64,000 nt of DNA from positions 35,638,964 through 35,702,963 of the forward strand of contig OW203761.1 of assembly GCA_934045905.1 (NCBI GenBank). Reading direction: 5' to 3'. Source of the DNA: Leuctra nigra (Eukaryota; Arthropoda; Insecta; Plecoptera; Leuctridae). Shown piece by piece: positions 12,301-23,481 of the stretch. The stretch's first letter is position 1; every line of letters starts with the position of its first letter. The notes beneath the pieces were generated by a model. It searched no databases. It had not been told where the DNA came from and saw only the letters and a list, made by a program, of their open reading frames with translations. A program made the position numbers and the translations under genes.

Positions 12301-15300
12301 TAAAATTGTAACAATATGCTCACGCGAGCCCCCCCCCCCCCCCCTCCCCCCCCCCGGCTCACCTCTGCTCATGAGCTCCGGCCTAGGTGAGTGTGAGCAA
12401 AACCAGATGTTTTTAAAATTAGAACTCTTCAAACTGAAAAATAACATGAAAATTTTAACTTTTTACCAGAATCCACACGCGGCATTGATTGGGCATGCTT
12501 AGAACCCACACTTTTGCTAGGGCTCGGGGCTCGGGGTGAAATCGTCACACTGACTGTCATTCTCTTACAATGGCAATTTGCAAATAAACGGACTATAACA
12601 TTGACGTGAAAGATTGTTACGCAGACACGATCTTCACAAACAATGTCACTTACTTTCTTGCCAATACGTTGCAACTGCTGGAAGAACTCCGGAGAACCTT
12701 CATTATCCCCTCCCTCTGCCTGGATCGGCTCGACAATGATGCCGGCAACATTATTCCCCCGCTTGTTGAACTTGACAATGAGCTCCTCTACTTCCGCCAG
12801 ACATCTCTTGTCCTCGGCATCATTCTCGCGCTTGTTCTCCTCAAGGGGATACTTGTATTGCGGGAACGACGCGATCGGCCAATCGAACGCAGGAATGTCA
12901 ATCTTGTGGATGTATTTGGAATGGGTTGTTGACAGCACACCCAAGGTCCGACCATGAAATGCTCCTAAAATTAAATACAGGAAGTGTCTATTAGAGATCG
13001 CACTTAAAATCATATTAAAGTGACTATATTCAGATAATGAGACTATCAATGCTGTTAAAAGATATTATGAACACCACGGAGTTTCTTTTTGATTGTGGTA
13101 TGACGGGATGAGCACGCAGGCTATTTGGATCACCACCCTTGTTATTTAAATTCTTAACATTTCAAAATAAACTATAATAAATGTCAATTTTATCACGATT
13201 TTTTTTTAACTATGACTATAAACTGTACCACGTCAGAAGAGAATGGAATCTACATGAACTGAGCTCCGTATGTTGGGGTATGCATTTTAATTTTAAAGTT
13301 AAGAAAACTTTGAATGAAGCCCAATAAAAGTATAAAGCCGGTTTCACATAAAGCGCGTTTCGCGTTTTGCGTTTCGCGTTTTTTTTATTTACCCATGAAA
13401 ACCACCGAAAATTTTGCCGCACGCGTTTTATTTTTAAACCGCCCCATCTAATCTCGATTGTAGGGAGGCTTTTTCGGTACCGCGCGTGGCGAAAATGACG
13501 TCACTATACGTAAACTATCAAATGAACTATAAAAAACCTATAAAATAAGACTGTAATGTTAATAATTGCTTATCTGTGCATATTATTACATCTAATCATA
13601 TCTAATAAATAACACCCAAATTGTTACTAACAAGAATAATAAATTTATATCAACATTCTGTTTTCGACGGCTTCTTCTAGGCGTTATAAAAAAAGACAAA
13701 ACGCGAAAACGCAAAACGCGAAACGCGCTTTATGTAAAACGGGCTTAAAGCTTTTATGGTGAAAGTGGAGTGGACTTAAAAGCTGTACAACAATTAAATA
13801 CCCCAGGAACAGGAGTATTTTTATGTAGATTCTATTCCCCTTCTCACGTGCTACAGAAAGAGATGGCATACCTTTGAATGAGAGGATGCTGAGTGGCGGC
13901 GACCCGGGAGGCATGTTGATCATGCAGGACTCCTGCTCCTGTAGCGAGAAGTCGACTTTCTCCCCCCGCTGAACGCGCCTGTACCAGATGAACATGTTCT
14001 TGAAGGCGTTCTCGTTCGAGCACGAGCCGCACATCATTGTCGTGATGTGCGTGAGTCCAGGGGGCGCCACGTCCATCAGCACGGTCTTCAGTTTATTCGG
14101 CCAGTCGGCCCCGGGGAAGACGCCCAGAGCAGGGCGATTGACGATCGCTCTCTGGAGAAATATATAGTTCGTTTTTGTGTTTTCGGACCGCAAACATGCA
14201 GAAAAATAGCTCTTTTTCCGTTAAAAATACATCCCAATAACATTAATCGTTGTTAAATACTTTCCTTTCGGTTTGTGATCAAATTGTTAAGTTTTTAAAA
14301 TTGTGTTTTTGGGATCTTACGTAAGAAAGTTTTGAAAGTTTTACTTACAGCTTTATACATCAATTCATCAACTGAAAATCATGTAGCAATCCGAGACACT
14401 AATACAATCCCCCAGGTTCAATCCGTTTTACGCGGTTCAATTATTCATAAATACGCATTCAACTCGAGTCAATGGAACCTCAGTTTTATATTTAATTTCA
14501 GCTTATTGAATATTTCTACGTGTTCGATTTTTAAGATTTTGATTTGCGATTGCATTGAACCGTGGAGAGGGGATTGACCCCATACTCCATACGACAAGTA
14601 GGTACTTCTCAATAATGTCTAACACATGATCTTGCTCATCGTTGATTGGGTCTTCTCTAGGTCTAGGCGTATCTGCAAAACGTACCACATTGACGGGATC
14701 GTCGAGGAGTTTCAGCAGGTCCGGATGATTGTATCCGAGAGGCATGGACGAGATCTGCGTGTATATGTCCAGCAAGACATTGCCGTCGACGTCAGCGAGG
14801 TAGTTGCCAAGAGAGCGGTCGTAGTCGGCGAACAGCTGTACGGATCCAGCTTGCTGCAAGGATGGGTGAAATAATACACATTTCATGGGAAAAAACATGT
14901 TTTTTGTGGAGTCCTCCCGAAGGATTGCCATGTGTGGCACAGTTTAGTTGCGAAATATTATGTATTGCAGAATACTGGATAAGAGATCTAGTGGAGCGGT
15001 CGCTCCACCCAGCCAAGTCGTACTATACACTCACAGTCACTCAACATACCGTAAATGCCTAATAAACTGAGGAGCAGACCAAACACTTTTACTGTAAGCA
15101 ACAACATGGCATTTTCGGCCTACTGGATCTTAAAATTGGAAAATCTCACATTGTTGTGAAATGTCTTAATTTCGAGCTATGGCCCACCCCACTACATATA
15201 CCAAATTTGGGAACAATAGGTTATGCCATTTGCGCGCTAGAGGACCGAGAAAACAGTGAAATTACACCACTTTCTGATTCTGAAGATGATGATTCTGATG

Positions 15301-18300
15301 ATATCAGGAAACCCTGTTGACAGCGCCACAGCCTAAACGGCTAAACCGATCGACCTGAAACTTTTACCACATATGCACTTTTGGCGTCTGATGATACCTT
15401 GCCTCTTGTGATTTTTTGTGCCGCCATTTTTAAACCGGAAGTGACGTCATAACTCAAAAACGTCTGGACCGATTAGAACGAAATTAGCGCCATTCGATTT
15501 AGATGGTCATCTATATGAAGTATCAATAAAAAAAATATTATTTTCTTATTTTCTAAACCGGAAGTGACGTCATAAATACGCAATATTTAACTTATTTCAA
15601 CAAATTATACTTAAAATACGTACATAATTAACTTACATTGTAACATAGACAATACAATTTATATATTCAAGGTAGCAGTGTTCTCGGCCGCCATTCCTGA
15701 AACCGGAAGTGACGTCATATATCTAAAACGCCTGTAACGATTGCAACTGAACTAGCTCCTGCGTATTCATTCTGCTATTTATTTGAAAAATCAATTGTGA
15801 AAAATGAATAAATAAATTAATGGTACCGGAAATGGCGGCAGGAACCACTAAATGAAACCGGAAGTGACGTCATATATTACAAACGGCATGACCGATTTTA
15901 CGGAAATATAGGGATTAGGAATTCAGATGGTCGTTCATGAAGGTATCAACTAGATAAAACTAGATTGTTTTCTTATTACCTATACCGGAATTCGGCCGCT
16001 ATTTCAAAACCGGAAGTGACGTCATGTATCGAAAACGGCTGGATCGATTATAACGAAACTTAAGCTATTCTTCTTGGATAATCATTTTCATCTTATACCA
16101 AACGCAACTTTTCATAGTAACCAAATCGGTTGAGGCGTATTTTTTTAAAGAAATTAGTCCCTGCTCGGACATGTGCTACAAGCTGTATGAATAAACTAAC
16201 AAAAGAAGTGATATCCCAGAAAAAACACTCCGTGTAAAAATACCAGCCAAGTCTCTTTAACTATAAAAAAAAAATAGAAGAAATCTAAAAATTCAGCACT
16301 GAAAAGGAGTGATATCAAAAAAGGAGCCAAGTCAACGAATTTTCAAAATTTTAATCGTACCATTGAAATAAAAATATCAACCCCCGAGAAATACTTAAAA
16401 AAAGGACTTGGCGCATCGTTTTTTTAAAGACATTTTTCTATTCTTAAGCTTATGCCACTCACATACTACGTAGTTCAGAAATGCCTAGAAAAATTGGGAC
16501 AAAACTTTCAAATTAAATATTGAACATTCTGTAAAATATTTTAAATTTAAATATAAGTACGCAAAGAAACATAGCATTGTCTTACAAGCAATAAATACAG
16601 AACAGTTGTGTTTGTGATTGGTAGGTACCTATAGTTTTGTGGGTACATCAACATACCTACTACAGCATTATACTTTGAACCTTCTCGCCGTGTAATTAAT
16701 TGCTATTAATTAACATTTTATACCAAAAAAATTCATAAATTACATAACGTATTACTTTAGATAAAAATCTAGTCAGTAATTATTTGAGCAGCATGGCTCA
16801 GTGCACTAGTCACTTATACAAATCTCATTGACGGCCTTCTTGTAATGAGCGCTTTCGCTATTTCCCTCAGTCACGATATTGAGAAGTATGATTGATTAAT
16901 ATGACCCTAGAAATAGTGGCAATAACGAATAGACTAGGCCGCTTCCGTTTATTCGTTATTCGTGTACCCGTTTATTTCCTCTGAATATTGACAAAATACC
17001 AAAACTGCCAGTAGGTAAGAGTACTAGTTATATTAAAACGTAGTATGATTCGTCGATAATGAATGTGATATACTCAGGAAAATATACTTGTAGAGTTCTT
17101 CCTATACTTTTAGGATAGAAAAGTGTCTTTAAAAAAACGATGCGCCAAGTCCTTTTTTTAAGTATTTCTCGGGGGTTGATATTTTTATTTCAATGGTACG
17201 ATTAAAATTTTGAAAATTCGTTGACTTGGCTCCTTTTTTGATATCACTCCTTTTCAGTGCTGAATTTTTAGATTTCTTCTATTTTTTTTTTATAGTTAAA
17301 GAGACTTGGCTGGTATTTTTACACGGAGTGTTTTTTCTGGGATATAATGTTACACGAATATGATGTAAAGCAATTTAACGATTAAATTAGCAAAAATATA
17401 AGTTATTATAGTTATTAATAACTAATTAATAAGTTATTAATAAGAATATATAAAATAATTTTAATGAAGAACGCGCTGACGGCAAGCAATTAGTAAATAC
17501 TAAATACTAAAGTGTTGTGAACGCATACAATTCATCGTCTGGGGGAGAGCACCTCAGCTGCCGGTCTGGGCCATTGATATACGAGTATTCTGGACTGCTA
17601 TGGCCCGGGGAAAATTTGCTATACATACATTGAATTAGTGCGTATCTATGGGATATAAATATTCATTTTCGTCGATTTGATAATTTAAATCTGTTTATTT
17701 TAATTTGAAAATCACTGAATGTCCAATGCCTTGCCTCACTAATGGACTGCCACCTTGACGCGGTGGTGGGGCTTAAGGGACCGGATTACATAACGAGTTG
17801 GTCCCAACTAAGTGCAGTCCAGGGTCAGCCTAGTCCCATGCCCTCCCCAAATTCGTGGGCCCCTCGGACCGGCCTCCCCCCTCGAGATGGTGATCCCCCT
17901 GAAATCGGGTCCCAATGGCCCGAAGCCCCCCCCCCGGTCTGTTCCCATTTTGAACTGACTTTAAAACCAGTTTCAGACTCCCCCGGATCGGGCCCGTTAG
18001 GTCGACCCCTCCCGATGTCCTCCACTTAAATCAACAATGTTAAAAGTTAAAATTAATGTGCGCAATATAACCTCGTCGTTGACGCGCCATTAAACAATAA
18101 TAATCTAATAATCAATCAAATTAAAAAGCCGACAAACTGAGAAATTAATATTTTATAATATTTTTCTGGGATTGATTATATTTTTTATCTTTAAAGATAA
18201 AAAATATAATCAATCCCAATCGGGAAGTAAATACTTCCCGAGCCCTGTGCTATTATGGCTGATCATTTCAAAGCCATAATGACAGAGGAGTTAAGGTGGA

Positions 18301-19647
18301 AGAGTTGGAAGCACCAAGTCTGATCAATGGAAACGAACGTATACGATCTTATTTTCAAACAATCTATTCCAAGGGGTGCGTGTGCATGTGCCTATCTAAA
18401 TATCTCCATGGAGGAGGCCTAGGGTGCGATCATATAACTTTTAGTCAATGTCACCTGCTATTGAATCAGTGTTTTTCTGTTTCACAGCATTCTAAGGGTG
18501 AAATGAGAAAATTGTCACGCGAGAACAAGTGAGTTGTCATTTTATATGATCTCACCCCTGAAATCCTCCTAAATCCCCTGAAGTGAAGAGACACATAAGG
18601 GATAGAGGTCCTTGATAAGAGCTCCAAAATAAAATACGTCCAACCTAGGGTTATTATATCTCCCCGTTTGGGTCCAACAGTTCGTTCGATAACTTATAAT
18701 CTCCGTCATTTAAATATGCCAACTCAGTTAATATTGGGAACATCACAGTGTACAAAACAAAACAAAGTAAACTAAACGAGGAAAACTTTTAATTATTTAA
18801 CATTTGAATAATTATTTTGCCTCACATCGAATGATAGTACTTGATAACCCATCTGATGTTGTAAGGAAGCAGATAAGAATATTTTATAAATGTACACAAA
18901 CATCTTCTCGTAAACATAGGATTAGTTAACAGATAATCTTGCAGTCTGCAAATCATGACAGTTCGTAATCCTTCTTCATTTTAAAGATATCTGCTTGCTA
19001 ATGATGACAGATGTGTGAATTAGCGAATACTTTGAAACTGTGCCAGCAGAGTGACATGTTGCTTGGTAGGCTTGGTCGATTGCTGAAGGTTGGACAAGAA
19101 AATTGCAAGTTTTATCAGGGAATCGATATCTATAAATTGCAAAGTCTACTTTTATTCCAAGTGGTGTTGTTAATGTTATCAGAGGCGATTTGGGCGCGAA
19201 AAAACCAACAGCACTCGTTCGGAACATTTTTGTTTTTCGTTGGTCATCCCTGAAGAGAGAATTCGTCCTTCATTGGTGTTCACCTCTTCACACCAGTTTC
19301 CAGGGTCACTCTTTTCTTCGTTTGAAATGTGGCCAACAAAACATTCAGATTCACGCCAAAGGACTTGCTCCATTTCAATAGTTCTATAATAGTACCTCGA
19401 CAAACAAAAAGATAAGATAAGAGATCCCTCACAAAAATTAAAATATAGTACCTAAATGTTAAATCTAAGCAATTGTAGTAAATTGATTTATTACTTGAAG
19501 GGAGTTGAGTTCAGCCAGGAGTTGCTTTGATTTCGGTCCAGGTATCTCGGTTTTGACGGTAGGTGCGTCGGGCTGACCCGCTACAAGGGTAGACGCTTGT
19601 CTTCCGTGCCAGCCTTGACCTTTGACACCTTGAGAAGAGATCGACAT
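9367..19647 (-). CDS. ABAT: 4-aminobutyrate (GABA) aminotransferase, mitochondrial
   Basis: PLP enzyme that converts GABA and 2-oxoglutarate to succinic semialdehyde and glutamate, the first step of the GABA shunt in the mitochondrial matrix. Coding exons in transcript order, all GT-AG with matching phases: 19647-19495, 14853-14686, 14151-13872, 12964-12654, 11888-11731, 10718-10450, 9488-9367. They give 486 aa, close to the ~500 aa of animal ABAT. Family motifs seen: [13 protein letters not shown] near the N-terminus, [83 protein letters not shown] (containing the PLP-binding lysine), [13 protein letters not shown] and [12 protein letters not shown]. The start at 19645-19647 follows an acceptor at 19651-19652, so at least one 5' non-coding exon lies further upstream. 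The first 20 residues are basic and lack acidic residues, which fits an import signal. Intron 1 is 4.6 kb and full of repeats. Confidence 0.95.
9740..10449. other. ABAT last intron, AT-rich, no gene
   Basis: The intron between exons 10718-10450 and 9488-9367 carries poly-T tracts (near 9740 and 10343) and no ORF or repeat I can classify. Confidence 0.4.
11609..11628. repeat. Poly-C tract
   Basis: An uninterrupted run of C of about 18-19 bases in an ABAT intron. Similar C or G runs of ten or more bases recur near 12331-12354, 51200, 51938, 52922, 54471 and 61103, so homopolymeric C/G is a recurring feature here. Exact length should be treated as uncertain because such runs are prone to sequencing error. 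Confidence 0.8.
13335..13747. mobile_element. MITE with GCGTTTCGCGTTT-rich terminal inverted repeats, 413 bp
   Basis: Ends AAGCCGGTTTCACATAAAGC and, inverted, AAGCCCGTTTTACATAAAGC, followed on both sides by the same GCGTTTCGCGTTTTGCG run. The TIRs are roughly 50 bp and nearly identical. No ORF. Situated in the ABAT intron between exons 14151-13872 and 12964-12654. Confidence 0.8.
15434..16025 (+). repeat. Five exact copies of a 17-bp ETS+CRE-like motif in a dispersed tandem array
   Basis: ACCGGAAGTGACGTCAT occurs exactly at 15434, 15557, 15702, 15857 and 16009, spaced 123-155 bp apart. Most copies are preceded by a GCCGCCATT-like or GCTATTTC phrase and followed by an AAAACG..TG.ACCGATT phrase. 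This indicates an array of diverged ~140-bp units in which the 17-mer is the best-conserved part. The motif juxtaposes an ETS core (CCGGAAGT) with a palindromic CRE/ATF site (TGACGTCA). Whether it binds anything here is unknown. Confidence 0.8.
16211..17345. mobile_element. Large fold-back transposon, ~220-bp near-perfect inverted arms
   Basis: The left arm (16211 to about 16440) and right arm (about 17110 to 17345) are reverse complements with no mismatch that I found over roughly 220 bp; pairing then decays. The outer ends read ATATCCCAGAAAAAACACTC. A TA at each edge would fit a Tc1/mariner-type target site but is ambiguous because of the ATAT sequence. The ~670-bp core has no ORF. Arm identity this high implies recent insertion or ongoing homogenisation. 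Confidence 0.85.
17733..17820 (+). ncRNA. Candidate HDV-like self-cleaving ribozyme at a retroelement 5' end
   Basis: Helices in HDV order: P1 GCCTCAC (17733-17739) with GTGGGGC (17766-17772), 7 bp including one G-U; P2 GGACTGC (17744-17750) with GCAGTCC (17814-17820), 7 bp perfect; P3 CACC (17751-17754) with GGTG (17762-17765), abutting P1' directly; P4 GGGACC (17777-17782) with GGTCCC (17800-17805). The joining segment 17806-17813 (AACTAAGT) carries a C followed by TAA, where HDV-like ribozymes place the catalytic cytosine. Predicted cleavage is just before G17733. Family knowledge: such ribozymes cap the 5' ends of several LINE clades, and the CCACCT..ACG.GGTGG hairpin resembles that of the trypanosome L1Tc ribozyme. 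Weak point: the P1.1 pseudoknot could only be two U-A pairs. Confidence 0.65.
17821..18290 (+). mobile_element. Probable truncated/non-autonomous LINE-derived body downstream of the ribozyme
   Basis: Directly after the candidate ribozyme is a C-rich segment (to about 18030), unlike the surrounding AT-rich intron, followed by AT-rich sequence with two adjacent palindromes. It is read as the 5' UTR of a LINE, or a SINE-like derivative, whose ORFs are missing. The 3' end and target-site duplication were not found, so the boundary is a guess. Confidence 0.4.
18168..18240. repeat. Perfect 50-bp palindrome plus adjacent 20-bp hairpin
   Basis: Positions 18168-18217 form a perfect 50-bp palindrome centred on CTTTAAAG (between 18192 and 18193). 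Immediately after it, 18221-18240 (CGGGAAGTA-AA-TACTTCCCG) forms a second perfect 9-bp stem with a 2-nt loop. Confidence 0.85.
18421..18558. repeat. Small MITE-like inverted repeat
   Basis: AGGGTGCGATCATATAAC at the left pairs with the reverse complement of TTTATATGATCTCACCCC at the right, in a ~138-bp segment. The ends resemble those of the hairpin element near 39862-40000 (GGGGTACGATCACATAAAA), so the two may be one family. Confidence 0.45.
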
Positions 19648-19652
19648 AAACT

Positions 19653-20110
19653 GTCTAATTGCATAATTAATTGCACACGTTCATTCATTTGTGTTACTAA
19701 TAACATTTCCTGGAACTATGGACATTTTGTTACTATTTTATTAATTAATATATTATTAGCTAACTCTGAAACTATTATTTTTTTAAATTAATAATTTAAT
19801 TATTTCTGAAACCAGACTAAATCTAGATTATTGAAATCAACAAAAAAACAGTGAGCAATAATTACGAACATTTACAAATGAACATGTATTGTTCTTCTCT
19901 TGACAATGTGATATTCTACTTGTTGATGACTTACTTGACTTCCATATCTGTCTGTTCGCTAGGGTGAACGTGGAGAACAGTTCTCGACCTCCTCGCCCCA
20001 TTGTTGCACTTATCTGACTGAGCGGCGCGAGCGAAGAGCCTGTAAGGAAACAGCTGACTGCACGGACTATCTCACTGCTGATTGGATCGACGCTTTCGTA
20101 TGCACGAGCT
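19653..20110 (-). promoter_or_regulatory. Probable ABAT 5' region
   Basis: On the minus strand a good donor (A|GTAAGTCATC) occurs at about 19932, preceded by a more GC-rich segment up to about 20100. This fits a 5' non-coding exon joined to the acceptor at 19651-19652. It is inference from splice signals and composition only. Confidence 0.35.
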
Positions 20111-23100
20111 CGGCAAATTAATAGTATTTTGTGTGTGAATATTTAAAAAATTTGCATTGGTCTTGTATTTGACTCGGTATGGACTCTGAAACCTACCAGT
20201 TGATAGTTACTCATTAGAAACAATTTAAATAAATTATTTTCTATTGATACGTCCTTCAAACTGGCCCTAACTCTTTCAAGGGTGCTGTGCTCTATAACTG
20301 ACGTCTCTTCCCAACATCACAAAAGGGAACGTTCAATCGTTGAATTCAGTGAATGGGCGAGCTGGTGTCCCAGACATGATCTTCCAAGGACCGCAGTATG
20401 GATGCTGTAGAGTGCGCATGCCGCAACCCCTGTTCAACCCCCTCCTTCAAAATCCATGATGCATTTCGTCGAGACTGAGGGCGGGAGAAACTTGGAATAG
20501 GGCCTCACGTCAGCAGCAGTAATTCACTCAAAATATGCTGGAACATTATTTTTATTTGTAACAATGAAATCACTGAATAATTTACATAGGTACTTAATTA
20601 CAAGGTAAAGCATGTCATCACTCACTACACAGCCATACATAACATGGTGCTTGCCGATTAGTTTTCTGACATCGATACATAAAGAAAATTCTCAAAATCA
20701 TACAATCACTACTTATAATTACACATGTTGTGGTATACTTATTCCTGAAAACAACTATGGGTAGGTATACGCTAAAAAAATGACACGCAAAGGAAAACTA
20801 GGGGCCCAGGGTTTAAAAAGTATTTTCCTCGAGGTCATTCGTATTGGTATGATTTTTTCGGATTTTTTTATAATGATTCAAATACAATTCAAATTCCTAA
20901 AAAACTGAAAGTTTTCTTAGTAAAATCAATAGAATTATGGGATTTTCTGTATCAAATGACAACTTTATGACACCTCTACTGTTTTTTTTTCATGAGGCAT
21001 GATTTATGTAAGATAAAAGTTGTATATGCCTGTATACAGCATACACCACAACAATTATTTATAGGTATACGCACAGGTCTAAAATAATTTACAAGTATAC
21101 CCTAGACTACACCACTGTACACATACCACTTGTTACATTCCTTGCAATTGGTCAGCTTAATTTAAATTTACAAAAGTAAAAAAATGAGTCAATGCCATAT
21201 AGCAGACACAGGTAAATTAAATACGAGTGACAATAATACACTAGTTGTAGTACATTTACCAGACCAAACACGCCATTAATTAATTCCCTGAGATTTGACA
21301 AGAGAATAATTTTAATATGCCTGTTACGTTTTATGCACAATCAATAAACAAGTATTTGTACAATGGTAAAATAATATAATATACATAGATCTGTACTGTG
21401 TAGCAGAATTCGCAGTGCATAATATACATGATCTTGAGTAGGTATAACCACATTAACTAGAATTAAGAGAATCTTGCTACTTGGGATGTAAACTTCAGTT
21501 TTTATCAATCGGTTTAAACTTACGAGGATAACTGGAAACGCTAACAGTAAACAGTAATGTTCTCATATGTCCATCTTGTGACATTTCATAACCACAATAG
21601 GTAATTTTATTAAAAATAGAATACATATAAATAAATCACTGGGGTATGCAATTATAACTCATCAGGTCGAGAGTAGTCATCCTACTAATTATTGATAGGG
21701 CTTTAGGTAAATCTACAACAAAATACATTGCACGTTGATTAATCAGACACAGTCATGGGCTTCAAACTTGCAAACAAGGTATGTCAAGATTGGAACAAGG
21801 TGGATGACTGTTACCTGTAGACCCGATATTTCCACTTTCCAGTACGTAATAAAGTATTACTTGACAGTTCAGATAAGACTATTTAAAAGCTCTTTCACTG
21901 CTACCTCCAATCATTGAGATACTCCAATTAAAGAGCTTCTTTAACATAAGACATCAAACCATGAAGCTACAATTTCAATACTATTATTCTAAGTGATGTA
22001 ATTTCCTTTTAAAATTTATAATCATTCAAGTGATGTTTTAACAATTCTAGGAATGTAGTATGTAGGTATGACGTAGGTAGGTAGGTATTTTATCAAAAAA
22101 TAGACAAAGTAAAAGGACATGAAAAAACTATGAGCAAAACAATGAAATAACTTTTGTTTTTAAAACGGAAGTTCTAAGAGCCAGACAGGCAAAAATACAT
22201 TGAAATGTACTTACTAAATATGCTGACCTTATTTTTGTAATATTTATAAGTAGAGTACTAGGTATTTTTGTTAGCAAAATCAGGGATGGTGAAGTAAAAT
22301 TTGTTAATTTCTTGGTTGATTTGATATGGAATGACATAGGTACTAATTGCGTTTTAGAGTTTCCTGACGGAGAGTTCAGATAGAAAAAGTAACAATCAAC
22401 AACGGGCAGATTTTACAAATGTCACAGAAATCAAATATTCATTGAACATGCTAGTAGATGACATGCCAATGAATCGCTCCAGACTCCAGCCAATGAAAAA
22501 TACACAGTAAATCAAAACAGATATCAAGGGCATGCATCATCATACTGTGATCGTCATGCGTCAGTTCTTGAGATGTACACATTGTACCTATGCTAATCTC
22601 AGGTATAGTCTCTAGACAGGTCCAACACATGCCCCATGATATTTCAATTGGAGTCGCTCAAATGCCACTTGTTGATGCATTGTTTTTGAACAAAATCCAG
22701 TGATTGGTTAGAGAGTTTTTGACAGATTAGGGTTATTTTATTTCTAAATGCAATAGTAGTTGTCAAAATTGATAGCCTTACCTTTTGGTTCTAATGAAGG
22801 GGAAAGTTGGACACACGTTTTTATTTCGATTGGCTCTTTATTTTGTAACATTGCTGACTCGCATAATCGCATAACGACTGACTTTCTTGTATTTTTTTGG
22901 GTCACATGAGGGTTAATTAACATTAAGTATTGTTAAAGTAAATGCACCACACCTTGATCACCACCAAATAAACAATTTTTCAAAAATTATCGGAGTGTCT
23001 CTGGTTTACAAAAACATTCGCATGCAGTTTGGCTTCCTACAATAGGTACTAGACAATATAGGAGAGCCAATATCTTACATTGTGTTGGACGAACTCCATA

Positions 23101-23481
23101 CACTAGTTGTTGATCTATAAAGCTGGATATCAAGTAAATACAAGCAAAAACAATGCTTTGGATACTATCTGCAAAATCAACCTCCCGTGTGAAATATTTG
23201 AGCCAGAGACAACTGGAAAATAATTGAATTGACCTTATTGAATATTGTGTTAGCTTTCATCACATCAAACCGGGCCAGAGTGTAGATCAACAACGCATGA
23301 ACAGCAAGAGTGCATGCATCATACATGAGCTGGTAATCACACCAGCATGCAGCATGCACACCCTACCTACAATTGCTCACTTCCGCATTATTGACAACGC
23401 TTTCCTAGTATGTAGCCGTAGTGTAGTAGGTAGGCTACTTCATAAAATCTGCGAGTATTTTACTACCGGTAGCTACATTAA
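20111..23481. other. Spacer and probable long 3' UTR of ZNF-A; no gene seen
   Basis: AT-rich sequence between the ABAT 5' region and the ZNF-A stop. It contains an AGGT/ACCT tract near 22069-22087. No ORF has recognisable content. How much is ZNF-A 3' UTR cannot be told without transcripts. Confidence 0.4.

Larger units (their letters stand above)
14854..19494. other. ABAT intron 1, transposon-dense
   Basis: A 4.6 kb intron that contains the ETS/CRE-like repeat block (15434-16025), the large fold-back element (16211-17345), the candidate ribozyme and its retroelement body (17733 to about 18290) and a small MITE (18421-18558). Open frames at 17742-18029, 18296-18532 and 19011-19253 show no family resemblance. 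Confidence 0.6.

Noticed and set aside
17742..18029. 95-codon frame over the candidate ribozyme
   Set aside because: Overlaps the structured element and its C-rich 5' UTR-like body; no domain, and the frame follows from the lack of stops in C-rich DNA.
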